A stretch of 64,000 nt of DNA from Paracentrotus lividus (GCA_940671915.1 CALNVZ010003430.1:21637650-21701649), one strand, 5' to 3'. Shown: positions 36,015 to 47,065, counted from the first letter of the stretch. Notes: generated by a model from the sequence alone, not told the origin. Made by a program: numbers and translations.

Positions 36015-36600
36015 GGTCTTCGGGAAATAAAAAAAATCGATGGAGTTCAAGTTGATCCTGGTCCCGAATTGTTTCTAAAGCCTATTAAGAAACAATTAGC
36101 TCTACTCCTTACAATACTTTCCATAAAATAGTTACGCTCAGCTTTTAACACAATGGAGAGTTTGATTAAAAGCTACTGGATTGTTCTTTTTAGAGTTTCA
36201 AACTCTTTCAAGAAACTTTTTTATGTAGAAAAGTGTTACGAGACTGCTTTAATTCTAAAGAAAAAAGAAAGAATGAGTATCGGCCTTTCAAAAGAGCAAG
36301 TATTGACCTTTAAAAAAAGAAAAAAAAAAGGATCGATATAATAGGATAGAGTTCAAACTCAGTCCTGGTTATGAATTGTTTCTAAATCCTCTTAAGTATT
36401 AAGATTATAAATGGATATTATAATCTCCTTGCATAATTAACCTTAAAATAGTAACACCCGACTTTCAAGAAAATGGGAAAATAAAAAGCCCTTTGGAGCA
36501 CTCTTAAGTAGAAGAGTGTGGGTGTTGCTTTATATTATTTAAAGCATTAAGGAGAAGAACCTTTGCTGAAAGCTATCATCTAATACGAGGCTAAGTGGCT
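36015..36600 (+). repeat. diverged tandem duplication (~320 bp period)
   Basis: Two blocks share the same words in order: GGAGTTCAAGTTGATCCTGG / AGAGTTCAAACTCAGTCCTGG, GAATTGTTTCTAAA twice, CTTACAATACTTTCCATAAA / CTTGCATAATTAACCTTAAA followed by ATAGT, and GAAAAGTGTTACG / AGAAGAGTGTGGG. Old local duplication; no protein. Confidence 0.55.
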
Positions 36601-38560
36601 AAAGTAGGCCCATTTTGAGACGAAATGGACATTTCGAGATTTTACGAGAGCCACAATTGAAAAATATAGATATTAATATATACGTTTCATTTCGTAGGCT
36701 CACTTTTGAAAACCAGTTAATACACTTTTTTTGTCATAGAAAAATTATGTATTACAGAATTTTATTAATGATCTTATTATTAAATAAAACGTTATGACAT
36801 TACATGCCAGGTTTTTGATTTTCCTATGGATATTTTGGTTTTCTTCTTTTGGGGAAAAGTTCAGATTTTCCCTTATTTTTCGGAAAGAGGATATAACTTA
36901 ATCCAATTTTTCCTGCAGTCACAAGTATTTCAGACAATGAAATATGCATGTGTTTTATTGATATTCAGGCAATTTGTAGCTAGGACGATTCGTTGTTACA
37001 ATCGATTGAAATCGTTTGGCGGAACTGAACATTGTCAGATCAGCTGGGCATTGTCTCTTAGTTTAATCGATCTGTAACTATCTGTCTGTTTTTCTCTCTG
37101 TGAAAGCTTTACACTGCCTTGAGGACTGTTGTTATCGTCGCCACTTAGCGGCCATTTTGAATTCCTTTCTCTGTTCTGTTTGAGAACGACCTTAATATTG
37201 GAATGGGTGATTTTATTCTCCCCTTGGATATAGTCCAGCCACAAAAGTAATCAATACGGCATCTAAACTCTCCTGTTAAGTTTTCGTTTAATGATGAATA
37301 TAAAGAAAAATGCTTGTTTGGAAGGGATGAGTTTAATGGTCGACAATTGCCTTCAATGCATGCACTCGTTTGTACCTTTATTGGATCACAATGCTTTACC
37401 ATGTTTACGACATGATAACATTATAGGCATTTTGCCCGGCCTCGGTTTAGCTTTTTTGTTTTTTTTTCAGAACGGGGGTCCCATCCCATTTAATTTTCCT
37501 GAATTGATCGAGAGTAACAAATAATAGAAGCAGTAGCGGACGCAGACCGGAGTCACACAATGAACCTACCGGGCCCATGCGTAAACATAATAGAGCCGCC
37601 TTTGTCCCCAGACAATTGGGCCCCCGAAAAGCATTCAATTCGATTTTCTTGGATCCGCGCCTGAGAAGGGTAATACAGCTGCGATGAATGGGAAATGTGA
37701 AAATGAGAGGGGAAGGTGGGCGCTGACATAAAATTTGAAAAATACGAGGGGCGCGGCCGAAATTTTTAATTTTATGATTAGCTATCTTGATATGCCACTA
37801 CTGTCTACTCGTCTCTTATCTAACGAGGCATTCATAAGAAGGGGTGTTACCGAAAAACAGAAACCATATAGGAACAATTACAGCTCAACTGAAGGGTTAC
37901 ACATTTTATTCAACATACTTTGGAAGCTTCTGGGCAAGTAAATATTCCGCGCGTTCAATTTTCTTTTTCAAACGTTTGAGGTATTATGTAAGGGATTTAT
38001 GTCCCAGCTCAAAGCAACAATGAGCGGCAAATTTGTCACAAAATTTAAAGATCCTTATAAATCAAAATTTCATTGCTGGAAAAAAAAAATGTATAAAAAT
38101 TGCGGATCCACGCGGAGTCCAAATCAAAAAGCGCGCATCCTCTCTCTCTCTCTAAAAAAAAAAAAAAAAAAAAATGAGAATCCCACATTCATGTTGTTCA
38201 ACTTATCTTTACAAGAAAAAGGTCATCTTCGCCCCCTCTACTTCATGAAAAGAAGAAGAAAAAATTTTGCGTCGTCATCGCAGTCTTTGTACGTCGCCAT
38301 TTTGGTCTCAAAATTACAACACGCTAGTATGTCCTCCTCTTCAAAGATTCGTTTAAATCACTGTTATTATTCGTAAACTACTTTCATAATAAGAAGCTGC
38401 TTTTTGTCGGACCAATTTCTGATAATTAAACTAAACCAGTCTGGCCGGACAGGCCGCGGGCTAAGACTTTAGAAAGTGTAAACAGCTCAATATCGTTGAC
38501 GTGTTCAAAATTTGCTTTCTAATGAAAGTGGATGATTATTTCGACCCTTACTGCGTCACA
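36601..38560. other. intergenic, nothing firm
   Basis: Short frames only. Around 37540-37680 the words GTAGCGGACGCAG and GGATCCGCGCCTGAG resemble ends of a repeat but do not pair well. A (CT)n-(A)n spot lies at 38140-38172. Confidence 0.35.
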
Positions 38561-38574
38561 AAAATTGGTTTTGT

Positions 38575-38990
38575 ATCTTCCAACACTTGCCTATAGCTTT
38601 AGGCCAATCGTGATTACATCGAAAACATAGAATCTTCTTTGAAGAGAGATGCGATTTCAATTATCTGGTTACAATGCATGTGATTAACAAAATATTGTTA
38701 TAAGTATTTTCTCCGAATTCAGATAAAATGGAAACGTTTCTCAGTAGACCAATGACGAGTAGAGACGTCAGAAAAAAAGTAGTCCTTTACCATCACAGAC
38801 ACTAGCATATATCTTGAGGGTAATCATGTGTGTTGGAAACAAAATCTTCTTTAATTGAAGAGAGATGCGGTTTCAGTGATCTGGTTACGATGAATGTAAT
38901 TAACAAGATATGGCTGTCTAATAGAACTTTCTCCGAATTCGGATAAAATGGAAACATCATTCAGCAGACCATCGATGAAGAGACACACAC
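38575..38990 (+). repeat. diverged tandem duplication (~215 bp period)
   Basis: Two copies share ATCTTCTTTGAAGAGAGATG / CTTTAATTGAAGAGAGATG, ATCTGGTTAC(A/G)ATG, GATTAACAA(A/G)ATAT / AATTAACAAGATAT and TTTCTCCGAATTC(A/G)GATAA, followed by AATGGAAAC and CAG(T/C)AGACCA. Roughly 85% similar by eye in the shared words. No ORF crosses it. Confidence 0.75.
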
Positions 38991-40760
38991 CCAAAGTTCA
39001 GATACAATAGATCAAACTTATGACGCAATATCCCAGATAGGCCTATTGCTTATGTTTTAAATTCCAAATCGATCTAAAATGTTGACGTGGATGCTTATTG
39101 TTCTTTCTTACGATGATTTAGACATTTCCAAACTCTATCAGACAATAAATCAATCCGTTTTCAGTCTCTTTTTAAAATAATTTTTCACGATCTATCTCAT
39201 AAAAAAAGAGACAACTTTACTTCTTAGACTTTGAAATGACTACAGACCACCTTTTTCCTTTGCAGATGATTTTTTATCTTTAATGTAGGCCTCCTTGTGA
39301 TTACAAAACACACACGTAGATACAAGGTAAAACGCTGACAAAGTTTAACTCAAGTTTGTTGTCATAGCAACGTAACGCGAGTGATATTTCTCAACTTGAC
39401 CCGTATGATCTTTCACCTGTATGTTCGACTCTATTGAGTTCTTGCGTTGTTTATCATTCAACAGAATTTACTTCTTCATTTTCACTCTGCCAACAATCAT
39501 ATTAACTTTGACACCTAAATTCAGGGGAATAGCCAGAACTTTTTGAAAAGGAAGGTGGAGGGTGGAAGCTGAACCAATCTAATTTCCGAGTTTGCCGCTA
39601 AAAAATGGCGAAATTTGTAATGGTTGTATTTACAAACGAATTTACAATCAGAGAACTCGAAGTTTTATTTTTCCTGTTATTCAATAGGAACGACCCTGTC
39701 ACGCAGTGGTTTAAATGGGGAGGGGAGAGTAAATAGGTTACACTGATGGTTATAAAATTCTTTTCAAACTTAACGAATAAAATCCTTTTGTGGCCGAACA
39801 TGATTCTATTTACATTACGATATGCGAAATTATAATTCGCCAAATATTAGGCCTACTTTGTTTTACATCACGAAAGCCACAACACATAATGTCATTATTC
39901 TACTTTTGAAAAATATATTTCTGCTTTTTACAAATTACTGCGGGAGGTCCCATTTTGCTTGACAAGAGGCAGTCAAATTCACATACCGTATCAACGGGAG
40001 CAATCTTCCAATTGTGTTTTTATCCCCGTTGATAATTCATAAATCTATAAAAAGCTAAAAATTGATTTTCTTTTGTAAGGCAATGTGGTAAAATTTCTAA
40101 ACTTCAAACTTTCCTATTTAATAAATCGACGCGGGTGGTTTTATTTTTTAGATTTTTGGTAACGGCTGAAAAACATTATAACAACAGAGAAGCTAAGCAT
40201 AATACCTTCCTAATAATGATCATAATGGTGGCTTTTCATAAAGCTCACATGTCCTTGAAGCATCGCGATCATAGTAAGTTGAGATTAATCTAAATCTTAA
40301 TACAAAATCAACATAGATTTATGCGTTATATATCGCTCGTTATAATAATTATAATTAAGAATTACGCTACAGGGGTAACTAATCAGAATCGAGATTTAAT
40401 TGACAAAGATTACTTACATTTACAAGTCGTGATCCAAATGAAAATCCAAAATAAAATCACTTGATAAAATCCAAATATTCCTAATAAATGTGTTAATCTT
40501 AATTATTTATACAACAAGTGATGTTTTTGTTTGTGATTATGTTAAGATTGTTTCCACATACCAACGTGACGCAACAATATATTTTATTTTTGTGTGCGCG
40601 TGTTTATAGCTATCTCTTCTGTGACGTAACAATTCTTGGAGGCCCGTCATTATCATTACCATCATTTTTCATCAGGGCTGACATTATATGTATCTTCATC
40701 ATGATTGTTTTCAATGTCATCACTATCATCGTCTCTTTCTTTATCCGAATCAGGACAATT
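38991..40760. other. intergenic upstream of the 311-residue gene
   Basis: No coding evidence. If the gene at 41113 is transcribed from the left, this is probably intron: the acceptor at 41016-41017 implies an upstream exon. Confidence 0.35.
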
Positions 40761-40767
40761 AAACCAC

Positions 40768-40839
40768 AGGACAACTACCCCCAGAAATAGGGTTAGGGTT
40801 AGGTGTAGAGGATAGATATTTGACAGGGGTAGTTGTTCT
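40768..40839. mobile_element. 72 bp hairpin with telomere-type repeats
   Basis: AGGACAACTACCCCC at the left pairs with GGGGTAGTTGTTCT at the right. The loop starts with TAGGGTTAGGGTTAGGTG, i.e. two to three units of the TTAGGG telomere motif. Small enough to be a MITE remnant. A second, larger hairpin with the same kind of loop lies at 55755-55940, which makes chance less likely. Confidence 0.65.
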
Positions 40840-41015
40840 AGAACCATCATTATCACCATCATGACCATTTATCTTTCTCTCCGTCTAACATTATCTTAGG
40901 TCAAACTAGTGCTGCCAAACGGTATAGGGTGACGAAACAATGAATTAATTAATTACATTTACTCGTGCAAAAGATGTGTCAAACTAATTATCTTTTATTC
41001 CTATTTTTCTTTCAT

Positions 41016-41017
41016 AG
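41016..41017 (+). other. splice acceptor before the 311-residue ORF
   Basis: A pyrimidine-rich tract (TTTTATTCCTATTTTTCTTTC) ends in ATAG at 41017, directly before GTTCATC. It is the closest good 3' splice site upstream of the ATG and leaves about 95 bp of 5' UTR in this exon. Prediction by eye only. Confidence 0.5.
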
Positions 41018-41112
41018 GTTCATCTAAGTGACGTCGCAAAGGAACCCATCAGACTATGAGAGACTAATATCAATATCCACCTTACCCGTCTGGACGAGGG
41101 CGCGAAACGAGA

Positions 41113-42048
41113 ATGAATGAGGATAAAGCTAAACCAGTCAGCGCTCCATCGGGGAGGCGTATGTCAAGTCGGGACGACGTGTGGAAGGACATCCGAGACT
41201 GGGCTAAACCCAGTCGAAGAACTGATGACGACGACGATAATGAAGAAGGTGGCGAGCAAGGCCGCGTCATCGGCTCCCAGATCAAAGATAACATCACGGA
41301 ACAACGACTCCTCGAAAGCAGACTCCTGGATCTTTCAAAAGAACGCTATAAATTCATAGTGCATGTTGCGTGGCAGAGGAAAGCTTTCATGGATAAGCAG
41401 AAGTGTAAGACAAGTGTCATGAAGGACTTGCTGAAAAATGTTGAAGTTGTTGATCAGTCGTCACCAGCTATACAGAAGGGGAAGAATCAGCGGAATCGAT
41501 TGAACGAGAAACTAGATTCCTACCGCGATCTAGTTCGTAAGACTTACAGCGACCAACGTAAGAAAGAGATACAGACTCGTCAACCCGATCCAGAAGAAAT
41601 CCGACCGATAATACCTGGAACATACGACGACCCGTTGTATAAAACAGAACCGACTTTCAGCGCGCGAAGCAAGAAGTTAAGTGCTTTCGAATCGGGTAGG
41701 CGTCGAGGAACACAAAACCCGACGATGTTCCCCGCGATTCAACCGCCCCCGAAGACCCGACAGCAGAGTGTACCGCCGAACCACATGCGACGCGGTATGA
41801 GCCGCATGAGTAGTACCAACCGCTTACCGGACACGTCCGGGATGCGACCGGGTGCGGTGACCGCCCCTGGACACAAGCCTGGACAATCATCGGATAACTT
41901 ACCTCGCTATCTCAAATACCGGTCGGTGTACGACGGTCGGTTTAAAGGACTTGAGAGGTCTTTGTCGGCGAGTTATGATGGCAAATCGGGACCTAGCATA
42001 GAGAGCATACTGAATGGATTACCACGTAGCATGTCTGTGGCACTCTAG
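41113..42048 (+). CDS. uncharacterised basic protein, 311 aa
   Basis: One uninterrupted frame in a stretch of clearly higher G+C than its flanks; by far the longest plus-strand ORF free of N. The start is supported by an in-frame TAA at 41065-41067 and a purine at -3. I do not recognise the family. Visible layout: residues 1-36 basic and Ser-rich; an acidic run at 38-45 (five Asp, then NEE); a predicted long amphipathic helix at about 54-110 rich in Lys, Glu and Leu with an aromatic/Trp patch (YKFIVHVAW, 79-87); a second charged helix at about 122-152; then an Arg/Pro/Ser-rich low-complexity tail (175-311). The tail ends in two RS.S motifs (RSLSAS at 282-287 and RSMSV at 305-309) that look like basophilic-kinase sites. 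No signal peptide or membrane segment, so probably an intracellular, partly disordered protein. A possible poly(A) signal AATAAA is at 42624. Confidence 0.8.
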   Translation: MNEDKAKPVSAPSGRRMSSRDDVWKDIRDWAKPSRRTDDDDDNEEGGEQGRVIGSQIKDNITEQRLLESRLLDLSKERYKFIVHVAWQRKAFMDKQKCKTSVMKDLLKNVEVVDQSSPAIQKGKNQRNRLNEKLDSYRDLVRKTYSDQRKKEIQTRQPDPEEIRPIIPGTYDDPLYKTEPTFSARSKKLSAFESGRRRGTQNPTMFPAIQPPPKTRQQSVPPNHMRRGMSRMSSTNRLPDTSGMRPGAVTAPGHKPGQSSDNLPRYLKYRSVYDGRFKGLERSLSASYDGKSGPSIESILNGLPRSMSVAL

Positions 42049-42223
42049 GACACAAATCAGCCGCCTTATAGGCTTAGCATTTTTATGATTGCCTAATCTA
42101 TCTTCTCACGTTTTTAGAAGTTTGAATCCGAAGAGAACAATGGATGTAAAAACGTATCAGAAAAAAAGAGTAATGTTGATTAAGGCCGAGATCTTTACGA
42201 ATGTTGCCGAGCCCTGTGTCTGG

Positions 42224-42528
42224 GGCCTGTTACGACCGGTATATGTCGCAGCGATGCATAATGTCACAAGAATGCATTATTTACGTGTGGGACCAACCTG
42301 TGACCACATCAGTTTGTAGGCTGATTGTCTTTTTCCATAATGTAGGCATAAACGATTCAAATGATTTTAGTTATTTCTCTAAAGGGCCCATAAACTGATA
42401 AGAATCGGACCGAGGTTCGAATCCCAGTCACGACTTTCGGATGGTGACGTCAAATGTTGGTCCCAGACGTAAATATTGCGTTGTGGTGACATAATACGTC
42501 GCTGCGACATTACCGGTCGTAACAGGGC
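42224..42528. mobile_element. 305 bp foldback element in the 3' flank of the gene
   Basis: Arms of about 80 bp: GGCCTGTTACGACCGGTATA on the left pairs with the inverse of TTACCGGTCGTAACAGGGC on the right. The pairing continues through TGTCGCAGCGA, ATAATGTCAC and GGGACCAAC. The right arm also contains a tRNA B-box word (GAGGTTCGAATCCC, 42412-42425). It lies between the stop codon at 42048 and the first AATAAA at 42624, so it may be carried in the 3' UTR, where it would fold into a long RNA hairpin. Confidence 0.8.
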
Positions 42529-42623
42529 ATAAGTAGAGCAAACCGAGACTGTGTTTCAATATGAGACTATTCTTGAACTAAAATCTGAAATATATAGAGG
42601 AGTACACAGTCATTTATTTGTCT

Positions 42624-42629
42624 AATAAA
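42624..42629 (+). terminator. candidate poly(A) signal
   Basis: First AATAAA downstream of the 311-residue ORF on the same strand, about 575 bp after the stop. Position only; no GU-rich element was confirmed. Confidence 0.3.
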
Positions 42630-42659
42630 ACCAATGGTCTCGTTGAAATATGAAAACAT

Positions 42660-42723
42660 ATAAGTAGGCCAGGGGCTAAGTTCTATATCGCGTAAGTAGG
42701 CCAGGGGCTAAGTTCTATATCGC
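42660..42723 (+). repeat. 32 bp perfect tandem duplication
   Basis: The unit TAAGTAGGCCAGGGGCTAAG... ending in TCTATATCGC occurs twice with no mismatch in the repeated core, directly before a poly-G run. Recent slippage or an assembly stutter. Confidence 0.9.
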
Positions 42724-43925
42724 GGGAGGGGGGGGGGGTGTTTGCATATGATTTTCCTTACTTTACCTTGGAAATTGAAAATAACTACGTTGAACACAAA
42801 TGCTGCTTACTTTTACGTCATGACTTGGTGGATATTTTCTTTCGTAAAAATTATCGATATAATTATTGGGATTCAATAATGTAAGCTGCTTTATTGTAAC
42901 TCATTATGTAGTATAACCATGTACGATTAATTGTCATATTAATGATCTGAAATAATGGTAAACTATACCCAATGATAAACTGCTAATATAGAGATATAAC
43001 GAGAGAATCCCATATACAAAGAGAGAGAGATGAAGAGAGAGAGAGAGAGAGAGGGGGGGGGGTTGAGGGAGGGAGAAAGAGAGGGGGCGGGAGGCCAAAT
43101 ATGAGTTAGGCGAAAAGAAAGGGAGAAAAATCAAAGAAAATAAGGAATAACGTGAGAGAGATAATTATAGAACTACGTCATTTTTTTTGTGTAGTTCATT
43201 TACTTTACATCATTTTGAAATTGGTAGTTGGGTCTTACGAGTTGTTGTAAGTTATGTTTGGCAATTTCCTTTTTATGTAGCGGTGCAAAGGTCTGTCATC
43301 TTTAAAATTTTAATATGTTTAATGAGCAGTGCGTGATTTAAATCACTGTTAAAACTATATATTAAAATAAAAATGAAACAAAAGCAAATTTGTACCATGT
43401 GTTTCCATCCTGACAAGGCGTATGATTAGAAGTGTTTATAATGCTATAGTAATACCTTTAAAATTTCATGTCCTAATGTTTCTAGACTAGGTTTGGACGT
43501 TTAATGGAGTTTTGTGAAATCAAAACTGTGGCGCGTACCGGCGGTTCATAGACAAAACTACAATAAACGTCCAAGAACGAGACTAGAAATGTGGCCGCTG
43601 GGAACATGGTTTGAAAGTTGAATTAGATTCTAAAAATTATCCCCTTTCCGGATATTTTCACAATAACGAATTCGTCAAAATGTACTCAACCCCGTCATGC
43701 CCATGGTGCCAATGCTAGATATGCCTCTGGGCATAATATCGGTTTTATATGAAGCATTTCCCAATAAGGGGATGGCGTGGTTCATGAGGTTCTGGCACGG
43801 TTTTGTGAAAATATCCGAAAAAGGTTTACAAACTTTAGGAGCCCGTACAATAATAAAGATGCCCCTCTTATACATGTATAGCCCCGAGGAGAAAACGTCC
43901 AATAGCACCCACCCCGATAGGAGGC
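42724..43925. other. intergenic; poly-G and (GA)n spots
   Basis: A poly-G run at 42726-42739 and a (GA)n microsatellite with G runs at 43018-43085. No gene. The overlapping open frames at 43675-44002 on both strands have no recognised content. Confidence 0.4.
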
Positions 43926-43932
43926 CTACGTT

Positions 43933-44590
43933 TATGGTGGTGGTGATAATGATGATGATGGTGATGGTGGTGGTGGTGGTGGTGATGATGTTGATGATAT
44001 GATGATGATGAGGAGGAGGATGATGAAGTTGATGCTGATGATGATGAGGATGATGATGATTATGATGCTGATGAGGATGATGAAGAGAATGCAGACTAAG
44101 CTAAGTAATGCACCATTGGGTATAAAAGAGACATTCATGATGCACAACGATGAAATTATGTTGTAAAGTTTGGGATGAATAACACAGCCAAAAAGAGATT
44201 ACAAAAAAAAAAAAAAAAATGTCGATGATGAGACAAAGATGATAGTGATGTTTTTGATGATAATGATGATGGTAGTGGTAATGGCAAAGTGATAAAGTAA
44301 GATAATTATGATAACGTGATAGTGATAATGGTGTTAATGAGGATATTGATTATGACGACCATTATGGTGTGATAGCGATGATAGTGACGGTGGCACGTGT
44401 CGATAATGATTGTGTTGATTATGTGTTGATGATGTGTGCTGATAAAGACAATAATATTCGTCACGGTACTGACGGTAGCATTAAAAAAAAAAATAGCAGT
44501 GAAATAAAATAACGATGAGGTGTATAATGAAAATGAAGTTGATATTGATAATGATAATGATGATGATGATGATGGTAATAGAAATGATGA
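43933..44590 (+). repeat. ATG/GTG trinucleotide-rich region
   Basis: Long irregular arrays of GATGATGATG, GGTGGTGGTG and TGATAATGATG over about 650 bp, with an A run at 44203-44219. Frames through it give Met/Val or Ile/Ser repeats and are not protein genes. Typical degenerate (GAT)n microsatellite. Confidence 0.9.
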
Positions 44591-44841
44591 CGCCAATGAT
44601 TTCGTTACATAATCGTCTTATCCAGCCGGTTGGGAGGGTAGGGGAGGGGACGACTCTTAATTCAAAAATATATATCTGCAGAAAGGCAACAACGCAAACA
44701 AACCCCTTCCCCTCACAACTCTCGTTTGTGCTTTTCTTGGTTTCATTTTATTGTGGGTGTTGTTTTTTTTTTGTCGACATAAGGGAGAATTCCCCGACAG
44801 TCATATAAGCACGAGCATATTACTATGGGATTTCTATTCAA

Positions 44842-44921
44842 GGGCCGGTATTCTCGAAGGGTGACTAAGGTTAATACGCCTAGGCCTACTAACTATAGTC
44901 ACCCTTCAAGAATACCGGCCC
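44842..44921. mobile_element. 80 bp palindromic MITE
   Basis: GGGCCGGTATTCTCGAAGGG at one end is the near-perfect inverse of CCCTTCAAGAATACCGGCCC at the other, with GTGACTA / TAGTCAC continuing inward and a ~28 bp loop. No ORF. No clear target-site duplication. Confidence 0.85.
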
Positions 44922-45051
44922 ATGACTCCAAAACATCTACTTGAATTCCGCCCTCTTCGACTAAATCATAAATAGCTTAATCTGGGAAACGGGAGGCGGC
45001 GCACAAACGAGAGTTGGTCAAGGGATACCGTTCACTACAGACTCTCTACAT

Positions 45052-45196
45052 CAGGCCCGTAACTAGGATTTTTACGGGAGGGTTCGAAATCTGCAAAAGT
45101 GGACCAAAAGGTACATCAAAATTTTTTTCACGTCACGCTGGCCGAGGAAAAAGGTACATATCCAATTTGTTTACGTCACGCTGGCCGCGCGATAAG

Positions 45197-45240
<44 letters not shown>

Positions 45241-45449
45241 AGGTGTTCAAATTTTTCTGCCTTCGGCCTCGCGTAAGAGGCATCATATTAGCTATAGGGT
45301 GGGTTTAGGTCGCTCTTCACACGATCTTCCCTTTTTCCTTTTTTAATCCTTTTTTTTTTCTTTTTTTTTTTCGGAAAGCGGACCTTTGCTCGCCAGCGGG
45401 GGGGGGGGGTTCGTTCGAACCCCCGAACCCCCCCCTAGTTACGGGCCTG
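45052..45449. mobile_element. MITE with 42-G run and 5 bp TSD
   Basis: Terminal inverted repeats CAGGCCCGTAACTAGG / CTAGTTACGGGCCTG, flanked by a perfect direct repeat TACAT (45047-45051 and 45450-45454). Internally it has two copies of TTCACGTCACGCTGGCCG-type words (about 45127 and 45171), then GCGATAAGCG followed by 42 consecutive G (45198-45239), a second poly-G run near 45398, and poly-T tracts. No transposase. The internal words and the 5 bp duplication link it to the element at 63362-63733. Confidence 0.85.
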
Positions 45450-45834
45450 TACATGTACAATCTTCTACAAAGTGACACGGAATGAACCAAATTCGAATAT
45501 TAATTACGTCTCTCGGATGGTGATATTAAATTTTTCAGATGTAAACAATCATTATCTGATTAATACATGTCTGTTAAAACCCAATTAAAACAACCATTAC
45601 TTTGGAGAGCATGGGGGTAATATAATGGATTTCAAATGAATCGCGATACTAACAAAAACCGAACTTCAATGCTGCAAATAGTCAGAAACTTTAGTTGATA
45701 TATTTGGTAAATTCCTAACCAATTACTTTTCTGATTGTTTATCAATAAAAGTTTACAGAGGCAATTCGTATTTACCATTTTTCGGCGTTGGTCTACATCT
45801 TTCATAAATTTGTCGATTTGAGAGCCGCGCTTCC

Positions 45835-46137
45835 GCGTGTGGGTGACGATTTTCTCGAGTAGGGTGCTAAGCTTCGAGTTGGATGCCGATGTTCTGAGTA
45901 GGTTATTGGGCTTCGAGTCCGGTCGTGTGATGTTCCGAGTAGGGTGCTGAGGGTTCAAGTGGGTGCTGATGTTCTGAGTAGGGTGCTGAGCTTCGAATTG
46001 GGTGCCGATGATCCAAGTAGGTGCCGAGCTGCAAGTTGGGTGCCGTTGTTCCAAATATGGTGCAAAGCTTCGAGATGGTTGCCGATTTCCATAGGGTGCT
46101 GATTTCCGGTAAAGTACCAAGCTTCAAGGTGGGTATC
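45835..46137 (-). repeat. ~30 bp minisatellite (GGGTGCCGATGTTC family)
   Basis: About ten degenerate copies of a unit like GGGTGC(C/T)GATGTTC(C/T)GAGTA / GGGTGCTGAGCTTCGAGTT. The minus-strand frames over it (45632-46120 and neighbours) show the resulting repeated HPT...S.P patterns in protein form but no gene. The same minisatellite occurs at 63230-63361 and 63734-63960. Confidence 0.85.
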
Positions 46138-46350
46138 CATGCGCGTATTCTGGGGGGGGGGGCTTACGGCCGGCCCCCGGTGGGTCTCGCAGGGGCAAAA
46201 AGAGGAGGAAAAAGGAGAAAGGGAAAGAAAAAGAATGAATGAAAAAAGGAGAAAAAATAAAAAGAAAAAAAGGGAAAAAGGGAAAAGAGGAAGGAAAAGA
46301 GAGAGAGAGAGGAAAGGAAAGGGGGAGGGGGGGAAGGGGGCCCTTAAAAA
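46138..46350 (+). mobile_element. left end of a poly-G MITE, truncated
   Basis: Starts CATGCGCGTATTCTGG plus a run of G, the inverse of the terminus at 63718-63733. It lies exactly at the border of the minisatellite, as the 63 kb element does. It then runs into purine-rich GGGAAAGAAAAAG-type sequence; no right terminus was found. Confidence 0.6.
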
Positions 46351-47065
46351 ATTTATTTGCGCCAAATCGACAGTTAATAGGGCGCCAAATTGAACTTAAT
46401 TAGGGCGCTAAATCGACCTGTAAATTTAGGAGGGGGGGGGCACCAAATCGACATTAAACTACGGGGCCGCCAAATTGGCTATAACATAGGGGCGCAAATT
46501 GACCCGAAACTTAGTGGGGCGCGCCAAATCGACATTAAACTTAGAGGGGCGCCAAAATGAGCTTAACGTGGTGGGGCGCCAAATTGACCCGAAACTCTAG
46601 GTGGGGCGCCAAAGTGACCTGAAGACGAGGGGGTGCCAAATTGACCTAAAACATAGGTAGGGCGCCAAATCGACCTTAGATTTAGGAGAGGGCCCAAAAT
46701 CGACCTTAAACTTAGGGGCGCTAAATCGACCTTAAATTTAGGGGGCCCAAATCGAACTTAAACATAGAGGGGCGCCAAAATGATATTAATCGTAAGGGCG
46801 CCAAATTTAGCTCAAATGTAGGGGCGCCAAAATTATCTGAAACTTATAGGGGCGCTGAATCGACCAGAGACTTAGGGGCGCCGATTTGACCTGAAGTTAA
46901 GGGGGCGCCAAATCGGTTTAAATTAAAGGACGCCAGGTTGAGCTCAAATGTAGGGGCGCCGAATTGACCTGAGACTTAGGGGTGCCAAATTTATCTTAAA
47001 CTTAGGGGCTCCAACTATATCCTCAACTTAGGGAGGGGTGCCGAATTTACCAGAAACTAAGGGCC
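46350..47065 (+). repeat. ~28-30 bp minisatellite (GGGGCGCCAAATCGACC family)
   Basis: More than twenty degenerate units, consensus near GGGGCGCCAAATTGACCTGA followed by AACTTA, each holding the GGCGCC palindrome. Unit length varies by one to three bases. A single unit-like word (GGGGCGCCGAATTGA) also occurs at 62911. Confidence 0.95.

Noticed and set aside
45632..46365. Overlapping minus-strand frames with HPT/SAP repeats
   Set aside because: They translate the ~30 bp minisatellite in several frames; no start context or domain.
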